Below, piece after piece: positions 1 through 7,826 of a stretch of DNA of 64,000 nt. The first letter of the stretch is position 1, and each line of letters opens with the position of its first letter. Source of the stretch: CAZBAF01 sp964490245 (GTDB taxonomy: Bacteria > Patescibacteriota > Saccharimonadia > Saccharimonadales > JACDBH01); contig CAZBAF010000001.1 of assembly GCA_964490245.1 (NCBI GenBank), positions 1 to 64,000 of the forward strand, in the 5' to 3' direction. The translations under genes and the position numbers were made by a program. The notes beneath the pieces were generated by a model. It was not told the origin of the DNA. It ran no database searches and was given only the letters and a program-made list of their open reading frames with translations.

Positions 1-23
1 GGTAAATTATGCGGCCCTACCTA

Positions 24-52
24 TTGCATTCATGATAAAAGGGCGGTATAAT
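24..52 (+). promoter_or_regulatory. Strong promoter of the large 5' RNA
   Basis: TTGCAT (24-29), a 17-nt spacer and a perfect TATAAT (47-52) form a near-consensus sigma-70 type promoter. The predicted start near 58-60 lies about 715 nt before the next protein gene, so the transcript would be mostly non-coding. Most other promoters in this window show only a -10 element, so a good -35 here suggests high constitutive expression. Confidence 0.75.
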
Positions 53-57
53 AGCCC

Positions 58-700
58 CATCTGAGGTTGAGTGAACACGCTCCTTCAGAGGTATTATTAA
101 CAGATGTGAAGTTTTTTGGTGATAGATAAGTTTAGGTAGCAATTCGTGCAGATTTTTGTCTGCAGGCATTGCTATCTAAGCGAACTTAAATCTTGCACAA
201 GCGGCTCGATCTCGGGCGAGGGGAACGCTGCTGGTGCTGGAGCCGGGCAGTTCCTAATGCTAAAGGACGGATATCGTGTCCATCACGACCCGTACTCTGA
301 TGCAGCGGAACTGTCCGGCAGAATCTATACAATCCGACGGGGATGAGTTGCTTCTAAAGCGACACGCGCGCCCGACGCGCACATCCCTGCGGAGCAGCCA
401 TGCGGTAGCAGCCTGAATTGGCTCCTGACATGACTGCTCTTGCGCCAGTGAGGAAGGGGTAAAACCCTTTCATGACGAGTTCCGCCGCTCGTCAAAAGAC
501 GTCTGTTCGTTGCCGGCCCGCCGCCCGACGCATAGATGCCCTCACTGGCCAAGATCGCGCTGACCCCGGTGGGAAGGTCCTCGCCCTCCGCTCGCGACGC
601 CCAGCCCGCTGGGGTCAGCGCACTACGCCATAAAGCCGCAAGGCAGGAAAAGGTTTGGTCGAGCCCATGCTCCCACTTTTCCTACCCCTTTTGCCGCGCT
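58..700 (+). ncRNA. Candidate large structured non-coding RNA
   Basis: This stretch has no convincing gene but many long complementary arms. Those found by eye are 137-143/168-174 with an inner 147-152/159-164; a 13-bp helix 242-254/307-319; 392-402/429-439; 10 bp at 444-453/540-549; an 11-bp helix 557-567/612-622; and 646-653/677-684 enclosing a small hairpin at 662-673. A GCAA-capped hairpin lies near 636-645. The short open frames here run across helix arms in both strands and look like chance. I looked for tmRNA ends, a degradation-tag reading frame, RNase P conserved blocks and the SRP RNA core and found none, so the class is unknown. The 3' end is uncertain; a T-rich run follows the last helix near 686-695. 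Confidence 0.55.
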
Positions 701-775
701 TCACATCTGACTTCTTCCCAGTCCATGATTTGTTCGTGAACTCAGAAGAGGAAACAGTTATACTAAAGGCCGAAC

Positions 776-2548
776 ATGAGGCATATTCTTAGGATTCTTA
801 AATTCACGTCCGGTCTGTGGCGTTATTATGCAGTGATTTCGGTCTTTACAGTCCTGCTGGCCGTAATGGGGCTGTTGCAGCCGCTGATTACCGGCCGTGT
901 TATAGACGAGCTGCGGCTGGGCACCGAAGCCCGGATCGGTTTTGTTATGGCGATGGCCGGTTTGATTTTTATACTTGATTTTGCGACGACTATTTTCAGT
1001 AATATCGGCGGCTATATCGGCGACCAGATGTCGGCGCGGCTCACCAGGATTTTAAGCGAACGTTATTACCAGCATATTCTGACCCTGCCGCAGCAGTTTT
1101 TTGATACCGAGCTGACAGGCAAAATTATTAACCGTCTCAACCGGTCCATTACGCAGATTGCCGGCTTTATGCAGATGATGAGCAACAACTTTCTGCAGTT
1201 TATCTTTAGTACGGTACTGGCGCTCGGGGTGATTGCTTTTTATAGCTGGCAGGTGGCGCTGCTTTTGTTTACGCTCTATCCGGTCTTTATTCTGATGACT
1301 ATCCGTACCAGCAATAAATGGCAGAAATACCAGGCCGACAAGAATCTCAATTACGATATTGCCAGCGGACGGTTTGCCGAGGCAATCGGGCAGATTAAGG
1401 TGGTCAAAAGCTTTATCCAGGAACGCCGGGAGCTTAAGTTTTTGTCGCGGCATTATGCCCGTGCAGTTTCAATAAACCAGCCGCAGTCAAAGTTGTGGCA
1501 TGTTAATGACGTCAAGCGCCGTATGGTGCTGAACCTTATTTTCTTTGGCGTGTACGGGTTTATCTTCGTGCAGGCCGCGCAAGGCCAGCTCACCCCCGGC
1601 CAAGCGGTGACGCTTATCCTCTATGCTCTGCAAATCCGCATACCGATCTTTACCATCAGCTTTCTTGTTGAGAACACACAGCGGGCGGTGGCTGATAGCA
1701 GGGACTACTTTGAGATTATGGAAATCAAGCCCGTTATTAATGATAAGCCGGGTGCCAAACCACTTAAGGTCACTAAGGGTGCGGTACGGTTTGATGAAGT
1801 GGCTTTTGCCTACGATAAGGAACTGGTTCTAAAAGGCGTTAGTTTTGCCATTGAGCCAGACAGCAAGGTGGCGCTGGTTGGCGAAAGCGGCGAGGGCAAG
1901 ACAACCATCACTAATTTATTGATGCGACTGTATGAGCCGCAGCAGGGCGCTATATATATTGATGGTCAGAATATCGCCGACACCACTCAAGCCTCTCTGC
2001 GGCGCAGTATTGCCGTGGTTTTTCAGGACCCGGCGCTGTTTTCGGGTACGATCAAAGAAAACATCGCTTATGCCCGTCCGTCAGCCAGTCAAAAAGAAAT
2101 CGAGGCCGCGGCACGGGCTGCCAATGCCCATGAGTTTATTGCCAAGTTCGAGAAGGGTTACGATACCGAAATCGGCGAACGCGGGCTTAAGCTGTCCGGC
2201 GGGCAGAAACAGCGCATTGCGATCGCCCGGGCGCTCTTAAAAGATGCGCCGATTCTGGTGCTGGACGAGGCCACCAGCAGTCTTGACAGCAGGTCAGAGG
2301 CGCTGGTGCAGGAGGCGCTGGAGCGGTTAATGCGCGGGCGCACAACGATCATTATTGCCCATCGTCTCAGTACCATTCAGTCGGTCGATAAAATCATTAC
2401 GCTCAAAAACGGCCGGGTCGACGAAATGGGCAGCCCGAGACAATTGGCCAGGACCGCCGGCATCTACGCGCAGCTGCTGGCGCTGCAGCAGCGTTCACCG
2501 ACCGAGCGAGTGCGTAAACAGCTGAAAGAGTTCGAAATAGCCGCGTAA
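776..2548 (+). CDS. ABC exporter, fused membrane and ATPase (MsbA/LmrA-like)
   Basis: A 590-residue half-transporter expected to act as a homodimer in the cytoplasmic membrane, exporting lipid, drug or peptide; the substrate cannot be told from sequence. The N-terminal 320 residues hold about six membrane helices (type IV exporter fold). The ATPase domain has Walker A GESGEGKTT near 368, Q-loop VFQDPALFSG, signature LSGGQ near 472, Walker B ILVLDEA near 493 and the H-loop IIAHR near 526, so all catalytic parts are intact. TATACT at 759-764 lies 11 nt before the ATG without a ribosome site, suggesting a leaderless message. No accessory gene is adjacent. Confident on family. Confidence 0.95.
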   Translation: MRHILRILKFTSGLWRYYAVISVFTVLLAVMGLLQPLITGRVIDELRLGTEARIGFVMAMAGLIFILDFATTIFSNIGGYIGDQMSARLTRILSERYYQHILTLPQQFFDTELTGKIINRLNRSITQIAGFMQMMSNNFLQFIFSTVLALGVIAFYSWQVALLLFTLYPVFILMTIRTSNKWQKYQADKNLNYDIASGRFAEAIGQIKVVKSFIQERRELKFLSRHYARAVSINQPQSKLWHVNDVKRRMVLNLIFFGVYGFIFVQAAQGQLTPGQAVTLILYALQIRIPIFTISFLVENTQRAVADSRDYFEIMEIKPVINDKPGAKPLKVTKGAVRFDEVAFAYDKELVLKGVSFAIEPDSKVALVGESGEGKTTITNLLMRLYEPQQGAIYIDGQNIADTTQASLRRSIAVVFQDPALFSGTIKENIAYARPSASQKEIEAAARAANAHEFIAKFEKGYDTEIGERGLKLSGGQKQRIAIARALLKDAPILVLDEATSSLDSRSEALVQEALERLMRGRTTIIIAHRLSTIQSVDKIITLKNGRVDEMGSPRQLARTAGIYAQLLALQQRSPTERVRKQLKEFEIAA

Positions 2549-2655
2549 GGGTTCTTGTTGTAGTTATTTCATGTCCTACCTCAAGAGCTGCCCAAAAAGG
2601 CTTGCCTTCACACACCCTTATTACGCTATACTAAAGGCATCAAAAGCGGAGGTTA

Positions 2656-3231
2656 ATGACATTTATGGCGCATGACATCGTCAGGCGGGGCGGTTCGCTG
2701 CTCCTTGCAGGAATTTTTCTTATTACGACAATCGGCTTTTCGGTTTTGCTGTATTTGCAGTCGCGGCAGGACAGCACTGATCCGTCGCAGGCGGCACTGG
2801 AAGAAATGCTGAATCAACAAAATAACCAACCAACAGGAGAGAACATGCTACAGGGCACACCGCTCGCAGACTTTACACCAAGCACCGCACCGGTTACGGA
2901 GCTTCAGTCAATCGACCTGACCGAGGGGACAGGCGAGACTGTCAACCCGGGCGCAAGTGTCACCGTGCACTATACCGGCGCTTATGTCCTGAACGGCGAA
3001 ATCTTTGAAAGTTCGCACGACAGAGGGCAGCCGATCTCATTTGGTCTGGACGAGGTTATTGCCGGCTGGACACAGGGGGTTCCCGGCATGAAAGTCGGCG
3101 GCAAGCGCCGTTTGATCATCCCGGGCGAGCTGGCATATGGCGAAGCGCCCGAGGGTTACACACCCGGCAGTACCGGACGGCCGATGGGGCCGCTGGTCTT
3201 TGATATCGAGCTTATCGGCGTCGACCAGTAA
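2656..3231 (+). CDS. Membrane-anchored FKBP-type peptidyl-prolyl isomerase
   Basis: 191 residues. A basic N-terminus and one hydrophobic helix (about 10-31) form an uncleaved anchor or signal, then a low-complexity Gln/Asn/Thr linker, then a full FKBP domain from about residue 90 to the end (VTVHYTG, the FESS..RGQPISF segment, VIAGW..GVPGMKVGGKRRLIIP, LAYG). It probably folds exported proteins outside the membrane. TTGCCT (2602-2607) and TATACT (2627-2632), 19 nt apart, form the promoter. GGAGG (2648-2652) is only 3 nt from the ATG at 2656 and 12 nt from a second in-frame ATG at 2665, so either start is possible. Confidence 0.9.
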   Translation: MTFMAHDIVRRGGSLLLAGIFLITTIGFSVLLYLQSRQDSTDPSQAALEEMLNQQNNQPTGENMLQGTPLADFTPSTAPVTELQSIDLTEGTGETVNPGASVTVHYTGAYVLNGEIFESSHDRGQPISFGLDEVIAGWTQGVPGMKVGGKRRLIIPGELAYGEAPEGYTPGSTGRPMGPLVFDIELIGVDQ

Positions 3232-3257
3232 TTGCGCAAAACACAACATATAGCGTA

Positions 3258-3285
3258 TTGATAATAAGCATAACCGCTATATAAT
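3258..3285 (+). promoter_or_regulatory. Promoter of the glutaredoxin gene
   Basis: TTGATA (3258-3263), 16-nt spacer and TATAAT (3280-3285). The predicted start near 3292 leaves a leader of about 35 nt that carries the GGAG ribosome site before the GTG start. Confidence 0.6.
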
Positions 3286-3326
3286 GTGTAGTAGCGGATT
3301 TACAGTACTATAAAAGGAGCATAAAA

Positions 3327-3575
3327 GTGGCAAAAAAAATTACCATCTATACGACTAACACCTGCGCATACTGCGTCATGGTCAAGAAATATCTTGGCAA
3401 CAAGGGGCATGAGTACGAAGAGGTAAATATTGACCAGCAGCCACACCGTCAGCAAGAGGCTTTGGCGCTCAGCGGCGCGTTGACAGTTCCGGTTACTGTT
3501 GTCACAAAAGATGATGACACACAAGAGGTGGTTGTTGGGTTTAATTTGCAAAAGCTTGTACCCGCACTGGGTTAG
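3327..3575 (+). CDS. Glutaredoxin-like thioredoxin-fold protein
   Basis: 82 residues, the usual glutaredoxin/NrdH size. It begins KKITIYTTNTCAYC, a beta strand followed by the redox motif CAYC near residues 13-16, and has the TVPVTVV cis-proline segment near residues 55-60. It likely reduces protein or ribonucleotide reductase disulfides. The thioredoxin reductase gene follows 166 nt downstream, so NrdH-like electron flow (NADPH, TrxB, this protein) is plausible; that link is inference from neighbourhood. The GTG start is chosen for its GGAG site 8 nt upstream. Confidence 0.88.
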   Translation: MAKKITIYTTNTCAYCVMVKKYLGNKGHEYEEVNIDQQPHRQQEALALSGALTVPVTVVTKDDDTQEVVVGFNLQKLVPALG

Positions 3576-3703
3576 GAAAGTTTTTTGCAGCGCGTATTGC
3601 TGCGTTGGTTGCTGCTCCAGTACGCGCGGGCAGTATTAGAAGATACAGCCCGCTTGCGGGCTTCACAACCGCCTTGCACTGCATCGCTGCAAAGAAACTT
3701 TCC
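3575..3703 (+). other. Long intergenic stem-loop (possible small RNA or palindromic element)
   Basis: Arms 3575-3592 and 3685-3703 are complementary over 18 bp with a single bulged base. The 92-nt interior has further pairing, including the tight hairpin CCCGCTTGCGGG and GTTG/CAAC segments, so the whole unit folds as one rod. It begins at the last base of the glutaredoxin stop codon and ends about 40 nt before trxB. No U-tract follows, so it is not a simple terminator; it could be an sRNA, an mRNA stabiliser or an intergenic repeat. Confidence 0.5.
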
Positions 3704-3741
3704 GGGTTTGTGGTAAGCTGAAATGAAAGAGGATAAATAAG

Positions 3742-4680
3742 GTGAGTGATGTGAAGGTACATGATTTGGTGGTTGTCGGGGCGGGGCCTGCGGCTTTGTC
3801 GGCTGCTATTTATACGACGCGTGAGGATATTGAGACGGTTTTGTACGAAAAAGCCGTACCGGGCGGCCTGATTTCGACCACCGACTGGGTCGACAACTAT
3901 CCGGGCTTTCCTGAGGGTATTGCGGGCCTTGAGCTGGGCGATGCCATGCGCCGTCAGGCCGAGCGTTTTGGTGCGGTCATAGAGTTGGGCGAGGTCACTG
4001 ACATCACCGACGAGGGTGATCACAAAAAACTGGTGACTACGGACGGGGACGTTCTGGCCAAAGCGGTCCTGATTGCCACCGGCAGCGGCTATAAAAAAAT
4101 CGGCGTGCCGGGTGAAGAAGAGTTTTATGCCCGCGGGGTGCACTACTGCGCAACCTGTGACGGGGCTTTTTATCGTGATAAGCGGCTGGTCGTGGTTGGC
4201 GGCGGCAACTCGGCTGTGCAGGAAGCGATGTTCTTGACGCGTTTTGCCAGCCATATTGATATGCTGGTGCGAAATGACTTTCGGGCTTCAGACGTACTGG
4301 TGCGCGAGCTGGAAGATAAGTTTAAAGACAAAATTACTGTTCACAAACAGACGACAACTGATGAAATTGTCGGGCAGGACGGCAGTATTACAAAGGTGAT
4401 CGGCACCGACAAGACAACCGGCAAGAAGGTGGAATTTGCGACCGACGGCGTGTTTGTATTTGTCGGCCTTGATCCCAATACGGCATTTTTGAAAAACACC
4501 AAAGTCGATCTGGACGAGATCGGTTTTGTTACCAGCAACGACCAGCTTGAGACATCCATCCCCGGGGTGTTTGTGGCCGGTGATTGCCGCAGCGGTGCCA
4601 CTATGCAGATTGCTACCGCTGTGGGCGAAGGCGCGACCGCCGCACTGCGTATCCGCGAATATCTGGAGTCAGCTCATTAA
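3742..4680 (+). CDS. trxB: Thioredoxin reductase
   Basis: 312 residues, full length for the low-molecular-weight flavoenzyme that passes electrons from NADPH through FAD to thioredoxin or glutaredoxin-like proteins in the cytosol. Visible features are the FAD-binding GAGPAALSAA near 12-21, the redox pair CATC near 136-139, the NADPH-binding GGGNSAVQEA just after it, and the C-terminal FAD motif GVFVAGDCR. The GTG start is supported by AGAGGA upstream. It sits downstream of the glutaredoxin gene and converges with the next gene, the two ends overlapping by 12 bp. Confidence 0.95.
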   Translation: MSDVKVHDLVVVGAGPAALSAAIYTTREDIETVLYEKAVPGGLISTTDWVDNYPGFPEGIAGLELGDAMRRQAERFGAVIELGEVTDITDEGDHKKLVTTDGDVLAKAVLIATGSGYKKIGVPGEEEFYARGVHYCATCDGAFYRDKRLVVVGGGNSAVQEAMFLTRFASHIDMLVRNDFRASDVLVRELEDKFKDKITVHKQTTTDEIVGQDGSITKVIGTDKTTGKKVEFATDGVFVFVGLDPNTAFLKNTKVDLDEIGFVTSNDQLETSIPGVFVAGDCRSGATMQIATAVGEGATAALRIREYLESAH

Positions 4681-5337
4681 ACGGTCGGGGTAATCGGTAA
4701 TGGCGCCGTACAGACCGGCTTTGGCCCAGCGCCTGGCCTTTTTGGGATTGTTCAGTGTATAGACCGATAGTTTATAGCCACCCTTTACCACTGATCTGAT
4801 AAAACCGCTCCATACCCAGCGCTGGTTCATGATGATACGGCTTGTCCGCAGGCGCCGTGCCCGCCAGGTGGCGCGCAGACCCGACCATTTTTCGAGTACG
4901 GCCAGGTGGACCGTCGGGTGCTCGCGATGGATGCGGGCAAGGGTTTTATAATCGAAAGAGGTAATAATAAAGTCGCTTTCCAGCCAGTTGCGCTCCAGGC
5001 GCGGCTTAATACAGGCCATAACAGGCTCGAGCGCGACACCGGGTTTAAGTTCGATTAAAATATCGGCACGCCGGTCAACAAAATGCAGGGCAGCCTCGAG
5101 CGTCAAAAGGTTGGCTTTGGCCAGCTGCAGGTCGGTAAAGTTGGTGGCAGCAATGGAGATTTTTTTGCCTTCATCACTTATGGCCAAAGGATCATGATGC
5201 AGGACGGCCACATTGTCTGCCGTCACGCGCACGTCCACCTCCAGCATGCTGGCGTGTGCAGACAGACCGGCTTCCAGTGCCGCCAGTGTGTTCTCCGGTG
5301 CGAGCCCTTTAGCGCCGCGGTGACCGATTACTAACAT
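4669..5337 (-). CDS. Glycerophosphodiester phosphodiesterase
   Basis: 222 residues from the ATG at 5337; a TTG at 5346 is in frame but would lie 2 nt from the likely -10. It hydrolyses glycerophosphodiesters to glycerol-3-phosphate and an alcohol, salvaging lipid head groups. The TIM-barrel catalytic motif IGHRGAKGLAPENT is at the N-terminus, followed by EVDVRVTADNVAVLHHD (metal-binding Glu/Asp and catalytic His) and a C-terminal AVTDYPD-like ending. There is no signal peptide, so it is cytosolic. It is on the shorter side of the family. TACACT (5354-5349, reverse strand) sits 11 nt before the start. Confidence 0.9.
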   Translation of the reverse strand: MLVIGHRGAKGLAPENTLAALEAGLSAHASMLEVDVRVTADNVAVLHHDPLAISDEGKKISIAATNFTDLQLAKANLLTLEAALHFVDRRADILIELKPGVALEPVMACIKPRLERNWLESDFIITSFDYKTLARIHREHPTVHLAVLEKWSGLRATWRARRLRTSRIIMNQRWVWSGFIRSVVKGGYKLSVYTLNNPKKARRWAKAGLYGAITDYPDRLMS

Positions 5338-5348
5338 CTTACTCAAGT

Positions 5349-5363
5349 AGTGTACAATACACT
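5349..5363. promoter_or_regulatory. Palindrome in the divergent glycerophosphodiesterase/ppa promoter
   Basis: AGTGTA, a 3-nt centre and TACACT form a perfect inverted repeat. It contains the reverse-strand -10 (TACACT) of the diesterase gene and overlaps a forward TACAAT (5353-5358) suited to ppa. Either a shared operator or a side effect of two facing -10 elements; no regulator gene is adjacent. Confidence 0.45.
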
Positions 5364-5388
5364 TGAAAAAGTAAGGAGAGATTTATTG

Positions 5389-5919
5389 ATGGCAGATTTC
5401 AACCAGATATTTGATGCGGGGGATGTCGACAGTGGGCTGATCAACGTCATAAACGAGATTCCTATGGGCAGCAATCTGAAGATTGAATGGAACCGCAAGC
5501 TGGCAATCTTTGAGCTTGACCGGGTTGAGCCGCAGATCTTTGCCAAGCCATGTAACTATGGATTTATCCCGCAAACCCTGGACGAAGACGGCGATGAACT
5601 GGATGTACTGTTGCTGGTTGATGCGGCAGTGCCGACCGGCGTTAAGGTGAATGCTAAAATTGTTGGTATTATGAACTTTGAAGACGATGGCGAAATGGAC
5701 CACAAAGTGGTCTGTGTGGCAGCCGATGACCGTCATGACGGTAACGAGTGGAATGATATCGGGGATGTCGATGAGGCCTGGAAAAAGCAAGCCGAACATC
5801 ACTTCAGCCACTATAAAGATCTAAAAAAGCCCGGCAGCACCAAAGTTTTGGGCTGGGGCACTGTGGCCGATGCCAAAGTAGTAGTCAAGGAATGCCAAAA
5901 GCGCTGGGCAGAGCAGTAA
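5389..5919 (+). CDS. ppa: Inorganic pyrophosphatase (family I)
   Basis: Cytosolic Mg-dependent enzyme that hydrolyses pyrophosphate and so pulls polymerase and ligase reactions forward. The ATG at 5389 follows AAGGAG by 10 nt and gives 176 residues, the size of the E. coli enzyme; an in-frame GTG at 5350 lies inside the promoter and is rejected. Core motifs present: EIPMGSNLKIEWN, CNYGFIPQTL, the metal signature DEDGDELDV, and the HHFSHYKDLKKPG segment. Its stop overlaps the next start as TAATG. Confidence 0.95.
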   Translation: MADFNQIFDAGDVDSGLINVINEIPMGSNLKIEWNRKLAIFELDRVEPQIFAKPCNYGFIPQTLDEDGDELDVLLLVDAAVPTGVKVNAKIVGIMNFEDDGEMDHKVVCVAADDRHDGNEWNDIGDVDEAWKKQAEHHFSHYKDLKKPGSTKVLGWGTVADAKVVVKECQKRWAEQ

Positions 5920-6158
5920 TGTCGCATTGCGAACATTTAGACGGAGAGCCACAGGCGGCGCAACAGCTGGTGACAGTGCTGCATCCGCTGTACGGAGAAA
6001 CTCTGCGCCCGGCCGGCTTTGAGGGGCCTGTGGTGTCCAAATTAAGGTCATTGATCGGCGCACTTATGCATCGGACTGTAGCTGCACCGGAGCTAATCAC
6101 AGCAGCCAGCGGACCGGACATCGATCCGGTCCGTCATACCGGCAGAGAGGACGGATAA
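5919..6158 (+). CDS. Possible small protein coupled to ppa
   Basis: 79 codons starting with an ATG that overlaps the ppa stop (TAATG), the classical geometry for translational coupling, and ending 8 nt before the NUDIX gene. Codon choice is like the neighbours. No domain or membrane segment is recognised and I cannot name a family. A perfect 8-bp hairpin (6111-6118/6125-6132) lies in its 3' end, which could alternatively mean that part of this stretch is an untranslated spacer. Confidence 0.45.
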   Translation: MSHCEHLDGEPQAAQQLVTVLHPLYGETLRPAGFEGPVVSKLRSLIGALMHRTVAAPELITAASGPDIDPVRHTGREDG

Positions 6159-6166
6159 AAGGCTCG

Positions 6167-6607
6167 ATGTCGCTCTTGATCGAATCCATAGGCGGCGTCA
6201 TTATTGGCCCTAATAAGCAGGTGGTTATTGTCAATCAGAACCATGACTCGTGGTCATTGCCAAAGGGACGGCGTGAGCCCGGCGAAAGCGATGAACAATG
6301 TCTAAGGCGCGAGATCTATGAAGAAACAGGCATTAAGGACATCAGCATTATTAAGCAACTCGGCAGTTATGAGCGTTCGACTATTGGGCTGGGCGGCAAA
6401 GGTTTTGACGAGAAAAACAGAAAGCGGCTGACTTTTTATCTTTGTACCACCAGCCAGCTTGAGCTGCGGCCGATAGATCCCGACAACCCGTTCGCCGAAT
6501 GGATTGATGCCGATGAAGTGCCGGCACGCCTGTCGCACCCGGAGGATGTGCGGTTCTGTGAGCAGCAACTGCCGGTAATCAGGGATTTCTTGCAGCAGTA
6601 CGCTTAA
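6167..6607 (+). CDS. NUDIX hydrolase
   Basis: 146 residues. A complete NUDIX box is visible (G near residue 36, then REPGESDEQCLRREIYEETGI), which binds Mg and hydrolyses nucleoside-diphosphate-linked substrates. The short N-terminus (IGGVIIGPNKQVVIV) and the later WIDADEV are reminiscent of diadenosine-polyphosphate/MutT-type members; the substrate is not predictable. It is probably in one transcript with ppa, but the next gene, GAPDH, has its own promoter whose -35 lies in this gene's last codons. Confidence 0.88.
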   Translation: MSLLIESIGGVIIGPNKQVVIVNQNHDSWSLPKGRREPGESDEQCLRREIYEETGIKDISIIKQLGSYERSTIGLGGKGFDEKNRKRLTFYLCTTSQLELRPIDPDNPFAEWIDADEVPARLSHPEDVRFCEQQLPVIRDFLQQYA

Positions 6608-6618
6608 GCTTATACAAT
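6590..6618 (+). promoter_or_regulatory. Promoter of the GAPDH gene
   Basis: TTGCAG (6590-6595), exactly 17 nt, TACAAT (6613-6618). The -35 lies within the 3' end of the NUDIX gene. A leader of about 35 nt follows with a GGAGA ribosome site 8-9 nt before the ATG. Confidence 0.65.
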
Positions 6619-6660
6619 ACCACTCAGAAAGAAAATAAAGTTTGACCAACGGAGAAGATA

Positions 6661-7737
6661 ATGAAAACACGGGTGGCAATCAACGGGTTTGGCCGCATCG
6701 GCCGAAACGCCTTTAAGATCGCGTTTGCGCGCAGTGATATAGAAATTGTAGCAATTAACGATCTGACTGATACCAAAACGTTGGCTTATCTTCTGAAACA
6801 CGACAGCAATTACGGCACCTACCAGCATGAGGTCGGCCATGACGAGAGCAACATTATTGTTGACGGTCACAAAATCAAGGTGACGGCTGAGCGCGAGCCG
6901 GCCCAGCTGCCGTGGCGCGAGGACAGGATTGATGTAGTTATCGAATCAACCGGCCGTTTTACCGATAAAGAAAGCGCCGAGCAGCATATCAAGGCCGGCG
7001 CCAAGCGGGTTGTCCTGTCGGGCCCGACCAAAAGCGACGGCATTGATACGATCGTGCTGGGCGCCAACGACGACAAACTCGAGGGCGCGACAGAGGTAAT
7101 CAGCAATGCCTCATGTACCACCAACTCGTTGGGTGCGGTGATGGCAATTTTAGAGACCGAGTTTGGCGTACAAAAATCATTACTGACAACCGTACATAGC
7201 TATACAGCCAGCCAGGTGTTGCAGGATGCGCCGGCCAAAGATCTGCGCGAGGGCCGCAACGCAGCCGAAAACATCGTGCCGACTACCACCGGCGCTGCCA
7301 TAGCCGTCACGCTGACGTTGCCGCAGCTGCAGGGCAAGTTTGATGGCCTGAGTATCCGCGTTCCTACCCCGGTCGTGTCCATCAGTGATATCACTGTGCT
7401 CTTAGGTCGTGATACCACGCCAGAGGAGATTAACGATGTTTTCCGCAAAGCCGCTAAAGATCCGTTCTACCAGGGTATACTTGATGTTTCTGAAGAGCCG
7501 CTGGTCAGCTCCGATTACATCGGCAACAGCCATTCAGGGATTGTCGATCTGTTGTTAACCAAAGTCGTGGGCGGCAATCTGGCCAAGATTATGGTCTGGT
7601 ATGACAATGAGTGGGGCTACAGCAACCGCTTGGTCGAGGTAGTGGCTGACACCGGTAAAGATCTGCATAAAAAGGGTCATCACAGCGCGCACCATACGAC
7701 CGGCGGTCATGAGTCAGGCCACGAACATCACGCATAA
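6661..7737 (+). CDS. gap: Glyceraldehyde-3-phosphate dehydrogenase with His-rich tail
   Basis: 358 residues; phosphorylating NAD-dependent enzyme of lower glycolysis. GINGFGRIGR nucleotide fold at the start, SNASCTTN with catalytic Cys near 152, the partner His in HSYTASQ, and WYDNEWGYSNRLV near the end are all intact. The Asp-Leu in the AINDLTD segment suggests NAD preference. The body ends near residue 335 and is followed by about 22 extra residues very rich in His and Gly, a possible metal-binding tail not usual for the family. A strong SD and its own promoter suggest high expression. Confidence 0.97.
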   Translation: MKTRVAINGFGRIGRNAFKIAFARSDIEIVAINDLTDTKTLAYLLKHDSNYGTYQHEVGHDESNIIVDGHKIKVTAEREPAQLPWREDRIDVVIESTGRFTDKESAEQHIKAGAKRVVLSGPTKSDGIDTIVLGANDDKLEGATEVISNASCTTNSLGAVMAILETEFGVQKSLLTTVHSYTASQVLQDAPAKDLREGRNAAENIVPTTTGAAIAVTLTLPQLQGKFDGLSIRVPTPVVSISDITVLLGRDTTPEEINDVFRKAAKDPFYQGILDVSEEPLVSSDYIGNSHSGIVDLLLTKVVGGNLAKIMVWYDNEWGYSNRLVEVVADTGKDLHKKGHHSAHHTTGGHESGHEHHA

Positions 7738-7826
7738 ATAGCGACCCGCTTGCCTAAGACGCATTGCAGCCTGGTCATGTATGTCATGTGCCCGGGCCCA
7801 GGCAGACGTGATAGAATAAGAATAAG

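Noticed and set aside
146..739. Short open frames in the first 775 bases on both strands
   Set aside because: They cross multiple long helix arms, lack ribosome sites and encode no recognisable protein; an RNA is the better explanation.
58..760. tmRNA, RNase P RNA or SRP RNA as identity of the 5' RNA
   Set aside because: No tRNA-like ends or tag frame, no conserved GAGGAAAGUCC/ACAGAA blocks and no SRP core were found on either strand; left open as a divergent form only.
3541..4254. 237-codon minus-strand frame overlapping trxB and the stem-loop
   Set aside because: Covers the conserved trxB N-terminal half; no start signals.
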